Shown: positions 1 to 9,274, counted from the stretch's first letter. The stretch: DNA of 32,987 nt from an uncultured Shimia sp. (GCF_947498095.1 NZ_CANMJE010000022.1:1-32987), one strand, 5' to 3'. Notes: a model not told the origin generated them from the sequence alone. Program-made: numbers and translations.

Positions 1-2349
1 GAGCATGCCACGGATATCGACACCGGCGATCAGCTCTCAGTCGCGGGCCTCACCGCAAGCCACGGCACAATCTCTGGTGACGCGGCCAACGGCTTCACAT
101 TTACACCGGACCCGAACTACAACGGCCCTGTCCAACTGAGCTACGCGGTCACCGACGGCCACGGTGGTACAGTCGCGCAGACTGCTTCGCTGACGCTTGG
201 CGCAACGCCCGACGCGGCGGTGATCACCGGTGTTGGTGCATCCCTCAAGGAAGATGTCGGCGTTGGTACCAGCCCTGGCGATTATGGCAAGCTCCGTGCT
301 TACGGCCAGTTCCATGTGACCGACCCGGACGGCCCCGCGGAATCGCAGTTCCCCGATAGGAGCTTTCATAACTATACTGGTTCTCTGGGTGGCAGCCTGC
401 AGGTCAATCCAGATGGGCAATACATCTACCACCTTGACAATTCGATCGTTGATCACCTCAAGACCGGGGAAGAAGCAAAGGATCACTTTGTCATTCACAG
501 CGTCGATGGGACCACCCATCCGGTCGAATTTACCATTGCCGGAACGAATGATGCACCCGTCGTCTATCGCAATCTCGCAACCAAATTCGAAGGCGACAAT
601 GTCTTCAACGGCCAAATCTCTGCGGGCGACCTTGACCACGACGATTCAAAGACACTGAAGTTTACCAGCGGCGCTCCGGTTGCGGGCTTCCACCTCAACA
701 GCGACGGCAGTTACAGCTTTGATCCGTCAAACGCCGCATACCGCCACCTCAACGACGGCGATCATCAGACGATTTCCATACCGATCACGGTCACGGATAC
801 GGACGGGCTGAGTTCTACGGGAAGTCTGACGGTTCAGGTGCTTGGACGGAACGACGCGCCGGTCCTGTCGTCCGCGACGGCCAGCGCGACCGAGGACGGC
901 AACGCCGTCACGGGGCAAATGTCGGCAACCGATGTCGATGGAAGCGTCCACACGCGGCAGTTCTCGCTCGGCCAGGCGGCACCCGCGGGGTTCACGCTGA
1001 ACGCGGACGGATCCTGGAGTTTTGATCCGACCGACGCCGCCTACCAGCACCTCGCAGCCGGCGCGACGCAGCAGGTGACGATTCTGGTCACGGTAACAGA
1101 CAAGCAAGGCGCGACCGACACCGAGAGCCTCGTCATCACCGTCACCGGCACCAATGATGGTCCAGCCGTACAAACGGGAGATCTTGGAGCCACGCAGCCG
1201 GGAGCAGGCAAGACCTTGTCTGCAGCAGACTTGTTGGCGGCAGTTCATGCGACCGATGTCGACACTGGCGACCAGTTATCGATTTCGAATGTACAAGTAG
1301 ATCCTCAATACGGGAGCTTCCATCAATCCGGCAGCAACTGGGTCTTTACCCCGACAACTGGCGCAAGCCAAACCGACGTTCCAGTGACGATCTCAGTCAC
1401 TGACGGCCATTCAACTAGTTCGACGACGGCGACACTCGACGTCACCGCTGCCCCCACCCCACCCACCGCCACGCAGGTGCATGGTTCCGGGACGACGCAC
1501 CTGTCGGGGACTCTGACCGGCGGAACTGGTGGTTGGTCGATCGACAACGGACACGGTGGTGCACTGTCCTTGCAAGGACAGTATGGCACACTGACTATCG
1601 ACCCAAAGACGGGGCATTTCGAATACGATTACAGGGCGCAATCCGCGGTAATCAAGAGCGGTGGCGGGGGTATGACATCCGGTCATCACACCGATACGTT
1701 CCATATACTTCAACACGGAACGCATACCTCGGACGCAGATGTGCAGGTCAACATCAATGTGCAAAGTGTGCATGGTAACAGCGGTCATCATGTGGATCAC
1801 ACGACCCTGATCGGAATTGATATTGTGCCGGCAACACCACCGCAACACGACGCCCCGAGTAACGATGAACCGATTTTCGAAGTCACTCTTGACGACGATG
1901 CTCAAGGCCCGTCCGCCGCCGGGCTCGGATTGACCGGCGAAATGGACGTGTCCCTCGCCGCAAGAGCGGACAGCGCGGACGATCCCGCTGGACACGATAA
2001 CAGAGGCTTCGAGCCCCCCAACGGGCATCTTGGCGAGAACCCACCTCCTACCCATCACATTGACCCGGTTAACCACTATCTTGATGCAGTTGGAGCCAGT
2101 CTGCATTCCGACGTTCCAGATCAGCCACAGGATGCCGAACAGGCCAACCCTTACACCGCGGCGCTCGGGGTTGATGCTGACATCCCGACCGACGCACCTA
2201 TGTTGGATCCAACAATGCTGGATGATCCCGCGACTGCCACGGATCTGAATTCAGGCAGCGCGAGCAGCGATGAAGGGATCGAACTCCCACCTGATGAACC
2301 GCTTGTTTCATTACCGGAGGAGGACGACCCTTCAGCCAACTCAGGTTAG
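1..2349 (+). CDS. VCBS/cadherin-like repeat surface or secreted protein, 5' end outside window
   Basis: The reading frame is open from the first base, so this is the C-terminal part (782 residues visible) of a larger protein; an ATG at 220 is only an internal Met. Ig-like beta-sandwich repeats of about 100 residues are visible. Each ends in a linker of the type GTNDAP, GRNDAP or GTNDGP, near bases 541, 844 and 1147. Blocks with ATDxDTGDQLS occur at both the start of the window and near 1250, and Gly-Asp-Gly-Ser repeat cores are typical of VCBS and cadherin-like domains. The family is known for type I-secreted adhesins and biofilm proteins. The last 200 residues are acidic and rich in Pro and Asp, probably disordered. 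I see no RTX nonapeptides and no clear type I secretion signal. The TAG stop lies directly against the left end of an insertion sequence, so the native C-terminus may have been lost. Family is secure; role as adhesin is inference. Confidence 0.85.
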   Translation, partial: EHATDIDTGDQLSVAGLTASHGTISGDAANGFTFTPDPNYNGPVQLSYAVTDGHGGTVAQTASLTLGATPDAAVITGVGASLKEDVGVGTSPGDYGKLRAYGQFHVTDPDGPAESQFPDRSFHNYTGSLGGSLQVNPDGQYIYHLDNSIVDHLKTGEEAKDHFVIHSVDGTTHPVEFTIAGTNDAPVVYRNLATKFEGDNVFNGQISAGDLDHDDSKTLKFTSGAPVAGFHLNSDGSYSFDPSNAAYRHLNDGDHQTISIPITVTDTDGLSSTGSLTVQVLGRNDAPVLSSATASATEDGNAVTGQMSATDVDGSVHTRQFSLGQAAPAGFTLNADGSWSFDPTDAAYQHLAAGATQQVTILVTVTDKQGATDTESLVITVTGTNDGPAVQTGDLGATQPGAGKTLSAADLLAAVHATDVDTGDQLSISNVQVDPQYGSFHQSGSNWVFTPTTGASQTDVPVTISVTDGHSTSSTTATLDVTAAPTPPTATQVHGSGTTHLSGTLTGGTGGWSIDNGHGGALSLQGQYGTLTIDPKTGHFEYDYRAQSAVIKSGGGGMTSGHHTDTFHILQHGTHTSDADVQVNINVQSVHGNSGHHVDHTTLIGIDIVPATPPQHDAPSNDEPIFEVTLDDDAQGPSAAGLGLTGEMDVSLAARADSADDPAGHDNRGFEPPNGHLGENPPPTHHIDPVNHYLDAVGASLHSDVPDQPQDAEQANPYTAALGVDADIPTDAPMLDPTMLDDPATATDLNSGSASSDEGIELPPDEPLVSLPEEDDPSANSG

Positions 2350-3167
2350 GGTGGTGTCAGACCAATTCGAACCAGTCTCTACAAGGCCAGTGAGGCTGCC
2401 CTTTATGCCGAGCAAAGACCACGCCACTCGGCAAGAGCAGCGGTTCGATTCTGCTTGAAATGGTCTCTTCGGGAAAGGCCGCGCTCCTGATTGAAGTGAT
2501 TGAAAACGGATGCATGGACGGAAACGAATTTCTGCAAACTTCGCATACGACGAAACCGTTGCATGGCTCGTTCTCGCCTTCGAAAAGGTAAGTGAGAATT
2601 CTCGGCTCGATTGTTTTTCCAACGTCCGGTTTCCTGCTTCTCCGCATTCCCGATGACTTTCATTGCCGCGCCATAAGAACGCAATTTGTCAGTGACGACG
2701 GCCGCCGGCTTGCCGTACCTTTTCATCGCTTTCTTCATAAATTTAAGGGCGGCAACCTTATCTCGGCGCTTCGTTACATAGCTTTCCAGCACCTCACCTT
2801 CGTGATCAACCGCCCGCCAAAGATAATGCTGGACGCCGTTTATTTTCACAAATACTTCGTCCAGGTGCCATCGCCAGTTTGAATAAGAGCGGAGTTGCTG
2901 AACCCGTCGCTTGCGGATTTCTGAAGCAAACAACGGGCCAAATCTGTTCCACCAGAAACGGATGGTTTCGTGGCTCACGTCGATCCCTCGTTCATGCAGC
3001 AGGTCTTCCACATTCCGAAGTGACAGCGGAAATCGAACATACATCATCACCGCCAGGCGAATGACTTCCGGACTAGTTTTGAAGTAGCGAAATGGGGAGC
3101 GTTTTGTCATAGGTAGAAGCTAAATCGACACCCTGCCAATCACAACCGAACTTCCTCTGACACCGCC
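2350..3167 (-). mobile_element. IS6-family insertion sequence, copy 1
   Basis: An element of about 818 bp with one transposase gene. Its ends are imperfect inverted repeats: the left end reads GGTGGTGTCAG and the right end, on the complementary strand, GGCGGTGTCAG, with a few more matches inside. Size, single gene and end type fit the IS6 family. The 8 bases on each side (CAGGTTAG and CCTGCCGG) do not match, so the usual 8-bp target duplication is absent. This suggests an old insertion or later recombination. The boundaries were set by comparing four ends from the two copies in this window and may be off by a base or two. Confidence 0.8.
2403..3110 (-). CDS. IS6-family DDE transposase (copy 1)
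   Basis: A 235-residue transposase, the usual length for IS6-family enzymes. An N-terminal helix-turn-helix region (about residues 10-60) precedes a DDE catalytic core. The first Asp lies in WHLDEVFVKING, the second in VTDKLRSY and the Glu in NNRAENSHLPFRRRERAM. It cuts and joins DNA at the ends of the surrounding element, typically by a copy-in cointegrate route. The frame is intact with ATG start. It differs from the second copy in this window at 19 of 235 residues by eye, about half of them clustered in the middle third between the first and second catalytic Asp. It is transcribed toward the 3' end of the repeat-protein gene. Confidence 0.92.
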   Translation of the reverse strand: MTKRSPFRYFKTSPEVIRLAVMMYVRFPLSLRNVEDLLHERGIDVSHETIRFWWNRFGPLFASEIRKRRVQQLRSYSNWRWHLDEVFVKINGVQHYLWRAVDHEGEVLESYVTKRRDKVAALKFMKKAMKRYGKPAAVVTDKLRSYGAAMKVIGNAEKQETGRWKNNRAENSHLPFRRRERAMQRFRRMRSLQKFVSVHASVFNHFNQERGLSRRDHFKQNRTAALAEWRGLCSA

Positions 3168-3187
3168 CCTGCCGGAGCAAATGCTCG

Positions 3188-4333
3188 TTACCCGACTGCT
3201 AGGCAAAGCTCTTTCAGAGTTTCTGCAACTTGTGCCATGTAGCTGTCATCGTATCCTTCTTCATTCTCCAGAACGCTGAGAAAAGCACAGGAAACTTCGG
3301 TCTGTGTATCCACCATCAAAAACTGCCCGCCATAACCGGCGTGTCCGACCATACGGCCATCGGTCATCGTATGATTTGAGTACCGCAACCAGTTCTTTGG
3401 TGGGCTCATAGGAAGAGCCCGCCTCAAAAGAGTTTTCTGCAAGAAATCAGCATTGGCAAAAGGCTCGCCATGAACATCGTGGCCGTACCGCGCGAACAGT
3501 AGTCCAAAGCGTGCGAGGTCACGAGAGCTTAGACACGCTCCACCGGAAAAGGCAGGGTGTTGATCGGCTGATTTGCTGATGTAAAACGTACCCTCGTACC
3601 CAACCGCATCCGCTATGGCTTCGATCTCCACGCACAAAGGACGCGGGCACACGACCTGACATATCATGGTCAATACATCTGTATTGGCCGATTTGTAGGC
3701 AATCTCACCTAAATGGGTTTCAGGTCGGTACCCTGTGATGCTTCCCGCAAAATCGGCCAAGGAAATTTCTGCTTCACCTTCCGGAGGCAGTCTCCAGCCC
3801 AAAGCAATTTCCTCGGCGTAACAATCAGAGAGCGGATCGCTGTAGTCTTCGGAGAAGTCATTATCAACGGCCATATCCAGCAAGCTTTGAATCGGCGCGT
3901 TACTGTAGCCGGATCCAATATCGGGCAGATAATGTTGGACGGGTTTGTCGAGATCCAGCAATCCCTGACTGACCAGGCGTCCAACAATCAGATGGATATG
4001 CAGCTTGGTTACCGATTGGATCGAATGCGGCTGGCGAGTGGAGAAATCCGATGCACACCGCTCATAGACAATTCGATTTTTCTTGATACAAGTCAGCGCC
4101 GAAAAAGCCGTGTTGTCCACAAGCGATTTAAGGCCATCCACCCTGTCTTCTAAATCACCTCGAGGGCTTTCGGTCAGTTCCAAAACATGACGCGACCGCA
4201 CCATCAGCATGCGTCGCATCAGACTGTGTGCATTGTGAAACCCATGGCGGCGATGATCTGGTTGATTCCAACGTTGTTTGTTGCCCTCTCCAACCAGAAG
4301 ATCAGGATTGGGTGCGACAACGTATTTCGACAT
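3188..4333 (-). CDS. Beta-lactamase-fold serine hydrolase, NylB-like
   Basis: A 381-residue hydrolase of the penicillin-binding-protein/class C beta-lactamase superfamily. The catalytic SxxK motif is SVTK (Ser107, Lys110). A Tyr follows in YKSAN (Tyr213), and the third motif appears as HAGYGG. Spacing and length are close to 6-aminohexanoate-dimer hydrolase (NylB, Ser112/Lys115/Tyr215 from family knowledge), so amide or ester hydrolysis is the likely chemistry rather than antibiotic resistance. There is no obvious signal peptide, so it is probably cytoplasmic. Its ATG overlaps the stop of the upstream ligase gene by one base (TAATG), which implies translational coupling as the last gene of the transport/CoA operon. 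It may trim an amide or ester from the imported substrate, or release a CoA-pathway product. The physiological substrate is unknown. Confidence 0.8.
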   Translation of the reverse strand: MSKYVVAPNPDLLVGEGNKQRWNQPDHRRHGFHNAHSLMRRMLMVRSRHVLELTESPRGDLEDRVDGLKSLVDNTAFSALTCIKKNRIVYERCASDFSTRQPHSIQSVTKLHIHLIVGRLVSQGLLDLDKPVQHYLPDIGSGYSNAPIQSLLDMAVDNDFSEDYSDPLSDCYAEEIALGWRLPPEGEAEISLADFAGSITGYRPETHLGEIAYKSANTDVLTMICQVVCPRPLCVEIEAIADAVGYEGTFYISKSADQHPAFSGGACLSSRDLARFGLLFARYGHDVHGEPFANADFLQKTLLRRALPMSPPKNWLRYSNHTMTDGRMVGHAGYGGQFLMVDTQTEVSCAFLSVLENEEGYDDSYMAQVAETLKELCLAVG

Positions 4334-6429
4334 TAGTTCACCACCTTGTGCAAGAGAGCATCCACTGCAACAACGCCGTTGGCATAGACAAACATCGGGT
4401 TAACTTCGACCTCGGCTAACGTGGAGCCTTGTTCGAGAAAGCGCTGGCACAAATTGTGCAAGTTGGCGGCAATCTTGTCCAGATCGGCTTGGGTGCGTCC
4501 ACGGAACCCACAAAGCAAATCTCCAACCTTCAAATTGGCAATGGCGTTGCGAATTTCCCTTGGCGTACTCGGCAGCAGCAGAGTCTGCGCATCCCCGATC
4601 AGCTCAACCAAAATACCGCCACTGCCCAATGTCAGCGCTGCACCGAACTGAGGGTCTCGCCGCAAACCGACGATCAACTCGGCTAGAGGCGGAGGGGACA
4701 TTTTTTCAACAAGGTAGCGGTCTGTTACGGCGCTTGCGGCGTAGGCAGTAACGCTGGCATGCAATGTTTCAATCGCCGCCTCCAACGCAACCTCGTCTTT
4801 TATGCCCAGTGCAACAGCCCCTGCTTCGGTTTTGTGGGCGAGATCAGGGCTCATCATCTTGAGTGCTACGGGAAAGCCGATCTCGCGTGCGACATCGACT
4901 GCCTGATCGGCATTGACACCGCGCCCTCTTGGCACAGGAACGCCAGCTTCTGCCATCCAAAGCTTGCCTTCATCCTCAGTGATCATGGCGATCTCTGGCA
5001 AAGGACCAGACGCCGTCAAAGGCGCAGGCTCTGCCAGCAAAATCCGTTCGCGCGCAGCGTTCCAACTGGTAGCCTGCTGCATTGCATTTAAAGCTTCGTG
5101 GATACCCTGCATTGGAACGACGCCTTGCGAAATCAAAAGCTCTCGCGTTTCGGCATCAATGTTTTCTGGAATTGTCGCACATATCGCAGCAGGTAATCCC
5201 AACTCTCGGGCGGCTTGCGCGAAGGCACCGGCATCATTTTGATAAAACACCTTGGACTCATCAATGCCTTTGGCCGGGTAATCCTGAAGCAATATCGCGG
5301 CGTCAGCATCCATCGCCTTCAGGGCTTCTGAAAACACAGGATAGGTAAACTCCGGCTGGCCCCATATCGGCGTCGTGTAATCCAAAGGGTTCGACACAGT
5401 CGCAATGTCCGGCAACAATTCGGTCAAACTCGCAAAGCAATCCGGATTTATCTTTGGGTAACTCAGGCCGATTTTTTCGCTGTAGTCAGCAAGCATCGTT
5501 GCACCGCCACCAGAGCATGTGAAACCGGCGACTTTCGTGCCTTTTGGTGCCTCTACCACGCACAGATACTTCAGGGTCTCAAGCAACTGCGACGGGTTTG
5601 ACACAGCGATTACGCCGGTGCGTTCAAACAGCGCATCATAAAGCTCATTTGACCCTGACAATGACCCTGTATGGCTGATCGTCAGAGCAGACCCAATGGT
5701 TGAGGTTCCGGTTTTCAACGCCACGACGGGTGTGTTGTTCTTAAGCGCTTTTAACGCGGCACGCTCAAAGTGAGGAATGTCACGCAATCCTTCGATATGT
5801 ATCCCAATGGCGCGCACCAACGGATCATCGCTCAACACATCCAAATAGTCTTCCAAACCCATAACCGCCTGATTTCCCGCAGAAATCATATAGGCCATTG
5901 GCAAAGAACGCTGGCTCATCGTGATGTCGGACGAAAACATGCCAGACTGCGTAATGATTGCAGCACCGTAGCCCGGCGAGCCGCCACCATGCTCAAAGGG
6001 CCAGAGCGCCGAGTTGCCAATGTAGTTGATCAAGCCGTAACAATTTGGGCCGATTAACGCCATTTCACCTGCGGCTTGGATCAGGGCCTCTTCGGCCTCG
6101 GCTCCGTCTTTGCCGGCTTCCTTGAAACCCGCTGCATAGCAGGCGATCCCGCCCGCCCCCATGTCAGACAATTGCTTGATCGCCGCGACTGCTGGCTGGG
6201 CAGGAATGGCCAAAAACACAGCATCCGGAGCACACGGAAGGTCGCTGATTGTTGGAAAGCATTTCAGACCGGCCAGCGTTTCGCGCTTGGGATTTACGGC
6301 CCACATTTCCCCTTTAAATCCGCGCCGGCGCGCTTCATTGATCGCGGTGATTGCATCCTGACCGCCCACAAAAGCAATCTGCTTTGGGTTTAGAAGACGG
6401 TCAAAATTCCTGCGCCTTTCCGGAGTCAT
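4333..6429 (-). CDS. ADP-forming acyl-CoA synthetase (acetate--CoA ligase family), fused alpha/beta subunits
   Basis: A 698-residue single-chain ligase that makes an acyl-CoA thioester from an acid, CoA and ATP, giving ADP and phosphate. An N-terminal CoA-binding Rossmann domain (about residues 10-130) is followed by succinyl-CoA-ligase-like domains. The phosphorylated His is His253 in SHTGSLSG. The C-terminal ATP-grasp domain (about 470-698) has SPDLAHKTEAGAVALGI and ends with AEVEVNPM. Its start overlaps the stop of the acyl-CoA dehydrogenase gene in an ATGA junction, so the two are translated together. Neighbours suggest it activates a carboxylate before dehydrogenation, for example gamma-butyrobetaine or a related betaine. 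The acid specificity is inferred only from context; this family also acts on acetate, propionate, pimelate and aromatic acids. Confidence 0.88.
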   Translation of the reverse strand: MTPERRRNFDRLLNPKQIAFVGGQDAITAINEARRRGFKGEMWAVNPKRETLAGLKCFPTISDLPCAPDAVFLAIPAQPAVAAIKQLSDMGAGGIACYAAGFKEAGKDGAEAEEALIQAAGEMALIGPNCYGLINYIGNSALWPFEHGGGSPGYGAAIITQSGMFSSDITMSQRSLPMAYMISAGNQAVMGLEDYLDVLSDDPLVRAIGIHIEGLRDIPHFERAALKALKNNTPVVALKTGTSTIGSALTISHTGSLSGSNELYDALFERTGVIAVSNPSQLLETLKYLCVVEAPKGTKVAGFTCSGGGATMLADYSEKIGLSYPKINPDCFASLTELLPDIATVSNPLDYTTPIWGQPEFTYPVFSEALKAMDADAAILLQDYPAKGIDESKVFYQNDAGAFAQAARELGLPAAICATIPENIDAETRELLISQGVVPMQGIHEALNAMQQATSWNAARERILLAEPAPLTASGPLPEIAMITEDEGKLWMAEAGVPVPRGRGVNADQAVDVAREIGFPVALKMMSPDLAHKTEAGAVALGIKDEVALEAAIETLHASVTAYAASAVTDRYLVEKMSPPPLAELIVGLRRDPQFGAALTLGSGGILVELIGDAQTLLLPSTPREIRNAIANLKVGDLLCGFRGRTQADLDKIAANLHNLCQRFLEQGSTLAEVEVNPMFVYANGVVAVDALLHKVVN

Positions 6430-7586
6430 GCACCAAGCGGCCTTAGGATTGAACGCGTGATGATATGGCGTTGAATTTCACTTGTTCCATCCCAAATGCG
6501 TTCAATTCGGCTATCGCGCCACAAACGCTGAATGGGGAGTTCTTCCATAAGCCCCATGCCGCCAAAAATCTGTACGGTGTCATCCGCAACTTTGTTGAGC
6601 ATTTCCGAACAGTAAACTTTGACCATGGCTGCGTCCTGATCTTCCATCATGCCTGCATCAGCCCGACGCACAGCATCGGCGACCAACAAATCCGCTGTGC
6701 GCAAACCTATGGTCATATCTGCAAGGCGAAAACCTGTGGCCTGAAAGCTGCCGATTGGCTTGCCAAATTGTTTGCGGTTCGCAGCCCAATCGGTTGCCAA
6801 TTCCAGCATCCTCTCAGCCTTGCCGCAACAAGTGGCACCAACCCAAATGCGCCCCATGCCGAGCCACTGACCAGCAAGATCAAAGCCCTTGCCCTCTTCG
6901 CCCAGTACTTGCCCGGGTCCTAGGCGCACGTCTTCAAAAATCAGCTCATAGGTCTTGTAGCCACGGTTCGAGACACATTTATTGCCTTCGCGAAACACCA
7001 CACCTGGCATGTCCCGGTCCACCAGAAAGGCCGTGATCCGTTTGCGATTGCCGCTAGGCGTTTCATCCATGCCGGTCACGGCAAAGACGATCGCAAAATC
7101 CGCCATCGTTGGCGCCGAGATAAAGTGTTTTGACCCGTTCAGGATCCAGTCGTTTCCATCACGGCGTGCATTGGTTTTCATACCCATCGCATCAGACCCG
7201 GCTTCGGGCTCAGTGAGGGCAAACAACTCACGTTTTTCTCCGGTGACACAGGGCGCTAGATAGGTATCAATCTGATCGCCCTGGCAGGCCATCAACAATT
7301 CAGTTGGGCGCGCGATCCACGAATGCAAAGCATGGCTGGTTCTACCAAATTCGCGCTCAACCAGTGATGATTGAGTGTAATTCAGACCGCCGCCGCCGAC
7401 ACTTTCAGGAAGGTTGGATGCATATAGGCCCAGCTCCTTGGACTTAGCCTCAATCTCACGACCTATCTCTTCAGGAACTTCTCCCAATGTGTCAGTGACT
7501 TCTTCGTGAGGGATAACGACGTCGGCGATAAATCCGCGCACAGTGTTTTGAAGAAGCTCGTCTTCATGCGAAATGGTCATGCTCAT
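6426..7586 (-). CDS. Acyl-CoA dehydrogenase
   Basis: A 386-residue FAD-dependent acyl-CoA dehydrogenase with the three family domains: N-terminal helices, a middle beta barrel (FALTEPEAGSDA near 125-136, then WILNGSKHFISAP) and a C-terminal helical domain ending IWDGTSEIQRHI. It introduces a 2,3-double bond in an acyl-CoA and passes electrons to ETF. At the position of the usual catalytic Glu in IYEGT-type motifs this protein has Asp366 (WDG), a variant worth noting. The start at 7586 is preceded by a GGAG ribosome-binding site; an in-frame ATG two codons later is an alternative. It lies 12 bases after the permease stop and overlaps the ligase gene. In the proposed scheme it would oxidise gamma-butyrobetainyl-CoA to crotonobetainyl-CoA, as BcoB/CaiA-type enzymes do, but that substrate is inference. 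Confidence 0.88.
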   Translation of the reverse strand: MSMTISHEDELLQNTVRGFIADVVIPHEEVTDTLGEVPEEIGREIEAKSKELGLYASNLPESVGGGGLNYTQSSLVEREFGRTSHALHSWIARPTELLMACQGDQIDTYLAPCVTGEKRELFALTEPEAGSDAMGMKTNARRDGNDWILNGSKHFISAPTMADFAIVFAVTGMDETPSGNRKRITAFLVDRDMPGVVFREGNKCVSNRGYKTYELIFEDVRLGPGQVLGEEGKGFDLAGQWLGMGRIWVGATCCGKAERMLELATDWAANRKQFGKPIGSFQATGFRLADMTIGLRTADLLVADAVRRADAGMMEDQDAAMVKVYCSEMLNKVADDTVQIFGGMGLMEELPIQRLWRDSRIERIWDGTSEIQRHIITRSILRPLGA

Positions 7587-7598
7587 TTCGATCTCCAG

Positions 7599-8396
7599 TT
7601 AGGCTTTGGTGTCGCTAGCGCTGCGGCGCGACATAAATGCCGAAAACGCAAAGGCTAGGATAGTGATGGCGATCAAAACCACGGCAGCTGCGGCCACAGT
7701 TGGATCTGTGTTTTCGCGAATGCCGTTCCACATACGACGCGGCAAGGTGTAGACGCTGAACTTTGAAATAAAGAGCGTTACAACAATCTCATCCCAGCTG
7801 AGGATAAAGGCAAAAAGCGCCCCCGCGTAGACCCCTGGCTTGACCGAAGGCAGGATCACCCTGCGCATAGTCGTCCAGTTGGATGCACCTAGGTTCTTGG
7901 ATGCCTGTTCAAGCTTGGGATCAAAGTTCGCCAAAGACGCGCTGACTGTGATCAGAACCATTGGTGTCGCTAGGATTGTGTGAGCGAGTATCAGACCGAT
8001 GTAACTGTCGATTATGCCCATCGGAATCCAAAGGCGGTAAAATGCCATGGCCGAAATGATTTGCGGTATGATCAGCGGCAGCAGCAAAAAAGCACGCACA
8101 ACTTCACTGTATTTTGACGACACTCGCCACAAGCCAATCGCGCACAGTGTGCCCAGCGCGGTTGCGAGAACCGAAGTCGAGATGCCGATAGTGGCACTTT
8201 GGAAGAAACTCGACATCCATTCAGGGCTGCTAAACAGCTTTTCGAAATGCCGCAGAGACAACTCGTCTTTGGGCATTGAGAGAAATCGTTTCGGTGTCAA
8301 CGAAACTGGAATGGCGATCAAGGCTGGCGTGACAAGAAACAACAATAGGATCCATGCGCCTGCGCGGTTGAAGAGAGAGAAAAACCCGGTTTTCAT
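7599..8396 (-). CDS. ABC transporter permease, PotC-like (spermidine/putrescine type)
   Basis: A 265-residue inner-membrane permease with about six hydrophobic helices. The EAA-type loop that contacts the ATPase is visible as EQASKNLGASNWTTMRRVILP. The start at 8396 gives MKTGFFSLFN; its ATG overlaps the stop of the upstream permease by one base (TGATG), so I prefer it to upstream in-frame codons, which would lie inside the neighbouring gene. It pairs with the adjacent permease, ATPase and solute-binding protein to form one importer. The family moves polyamines, betaines and other cationic compounds. The surrounding catabolic genes suggest a quaternary-ammonium or amine substrate. Confidence 0.88.
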   Translation of the reverse strand: MKTGFFSLFNRAGAWILLLFLVTPALIAIPVSLTPKRFLSMPKDELSLRHFEKLFSSPEWMSSFFQSATIGISTSVLATALGTLCAIGLWRVSSKYSEVVRAFLLLPLIIPQIISAMAFYRLWIPMGIIDSYIGLILAHTILATPMVLITVSASLANFDPKLEQASKNLGASNWTTMRRVILPSVKPGVYAGALFAFILSWDEIVVTLFISKFSVYTLPRRMWNGIRENTDPTVAAAAVVLIAITILAFAFSAFMSRRSASDTKA

Positions 8397-9241
8397 CACG
8401 CGCTCCCTCCGAATACTGCGCTGAGCTTCATAAATCGCGACATGATGTAGAGCATCGCCAGCACTCCAAAGAGCATGAGGCCAGCGAGCATCGCCGCAGT
8501 TCCCCATTTGAGCGTCACAAGCAATTGTACCGAGATATATTCAGCAATCATCAGCACCTTGCCACCGCCCAAAACAGCGGGTGTCACGTAAAATCCAAGG
8601 CTCAGGATAAAGATCAGTAAAGAGGATGCGACGATCCCTGGCAGGGTCAGCGGCAGATAAACCCTCATAAAAGTCTGTTGCCCTGAAGCACCAAGGTTAC
8701 GCGAGGCATCCATGACGCGCATGTCCAGCGACTGCATATTCACCAGCAGAGGCAGCACCGCATACGGGATCATGTAGTGGATCATGCCGATCAGAACGCC
8801 CAGTTCATTTCGCATGAACGCAATTGGTTCTGAGATAACGCCCATCCCTTCCAACGCGTTGTTTACCAATCCGCGATGTCCCAGCAGCATTAGCCAAGAA
8901 AACGTACGCACAAGTATGGAAATCCAGAACGACACCAGAAGCAGCGTCAGCATGTAACTCTTTTGTTTCTGGTGGCAGTGCACCATGGCATAGGCGATGG
9001 AGTACCCCAGCAGCACACTTCCTACAGTAGTGATCAGACAAATCCGGATAGTCGTCCAGAAAATGCGCAGCAATGAGTCACTCACGAACAGTTTGCGGTA
9101 GTTTCCCATTCCCGGCTCGGGGTCAGTCACGCTCAGCCACAGGATGTTCAAAATCGGGCCAAGATACAGAGCAATGACCAGCAATAAAAACGGTGCCACA
9201 AGCAACCATCCGGGGTGTAAGCTTTTTCTTATCGCGTTCAT
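8396..9241 (-). CDS. ABC transporter permease, PotB-like
   Basis: A 281-residue inner-membrane permease with a long first hydrophobic helix (about residues 12-35) and about six helices in all. The EAA loop reads DASRNLGASGQQTFMRVYLP. This is the first permease of a PotBC-type pair; the second overlaps it by one base. It sits 71 bases after the solute-binding protein gene, and a strong RNA stem-loop lies in that gap. The upstream ribosome-binding sequence (AAAGA) is weak, consistent with lower permease than binding-protein synthesis. Confidence 0.88.
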   Translation of the reverse strand: MNAIRKSLHPGWLLVAPFLLLVIALYLGPILNILWLSVTDPEPGMGNYRKLFVSDSLLRIFWTTIRICLITTVGSVLLGYSIAYAMVHCHQKQKSYMLTLLLVSFWISILVRTFSWLMLLGHRGLVNNALEGMGVISEPIAFMRNELGVLIGMIHYMIPYAVLPLLVNMQSLDMRVMDASRNLGASGQQTFMRVYLPLTLPGIVASSLLIFILSLGFYVTPAVLGGGKVLMIAEYISVQLLVTLKWGTAAMLAGLMLFGVLAMLYIMSRFMKLSAVFGGSA

Positions 9242-9274
9242 TGGTTCTTTGATCCGCAGTCTAAAGGTTTTGAG

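Noticed and set aside
37..639. Long minus-strand open frame over the repeat protein
   Set aside because: It is antisense to clear VCBS/cadherin-like coding sequence, has no recognisable domain and no ribosome-binding site.
541..1150. Tandem repeats in the first gene as a CRISPR array or satellite
   Set aside because: The repeats are about 300 bases, diverged at DNA level and encode protein domains.
2342..3175. 8-bp target duplication around IS copy 1
   Set aside because: CAGGTTAG and CCTGCCGG do not match; cross-pairing with the flanks of copy 2 also fails.
3188..4333. Antibiotic-resistance beta-lactamase
   Set aside because: No signal peptide, NylB-like motif spacing and a catabolic operon context argue for a metabolic hydrolase.
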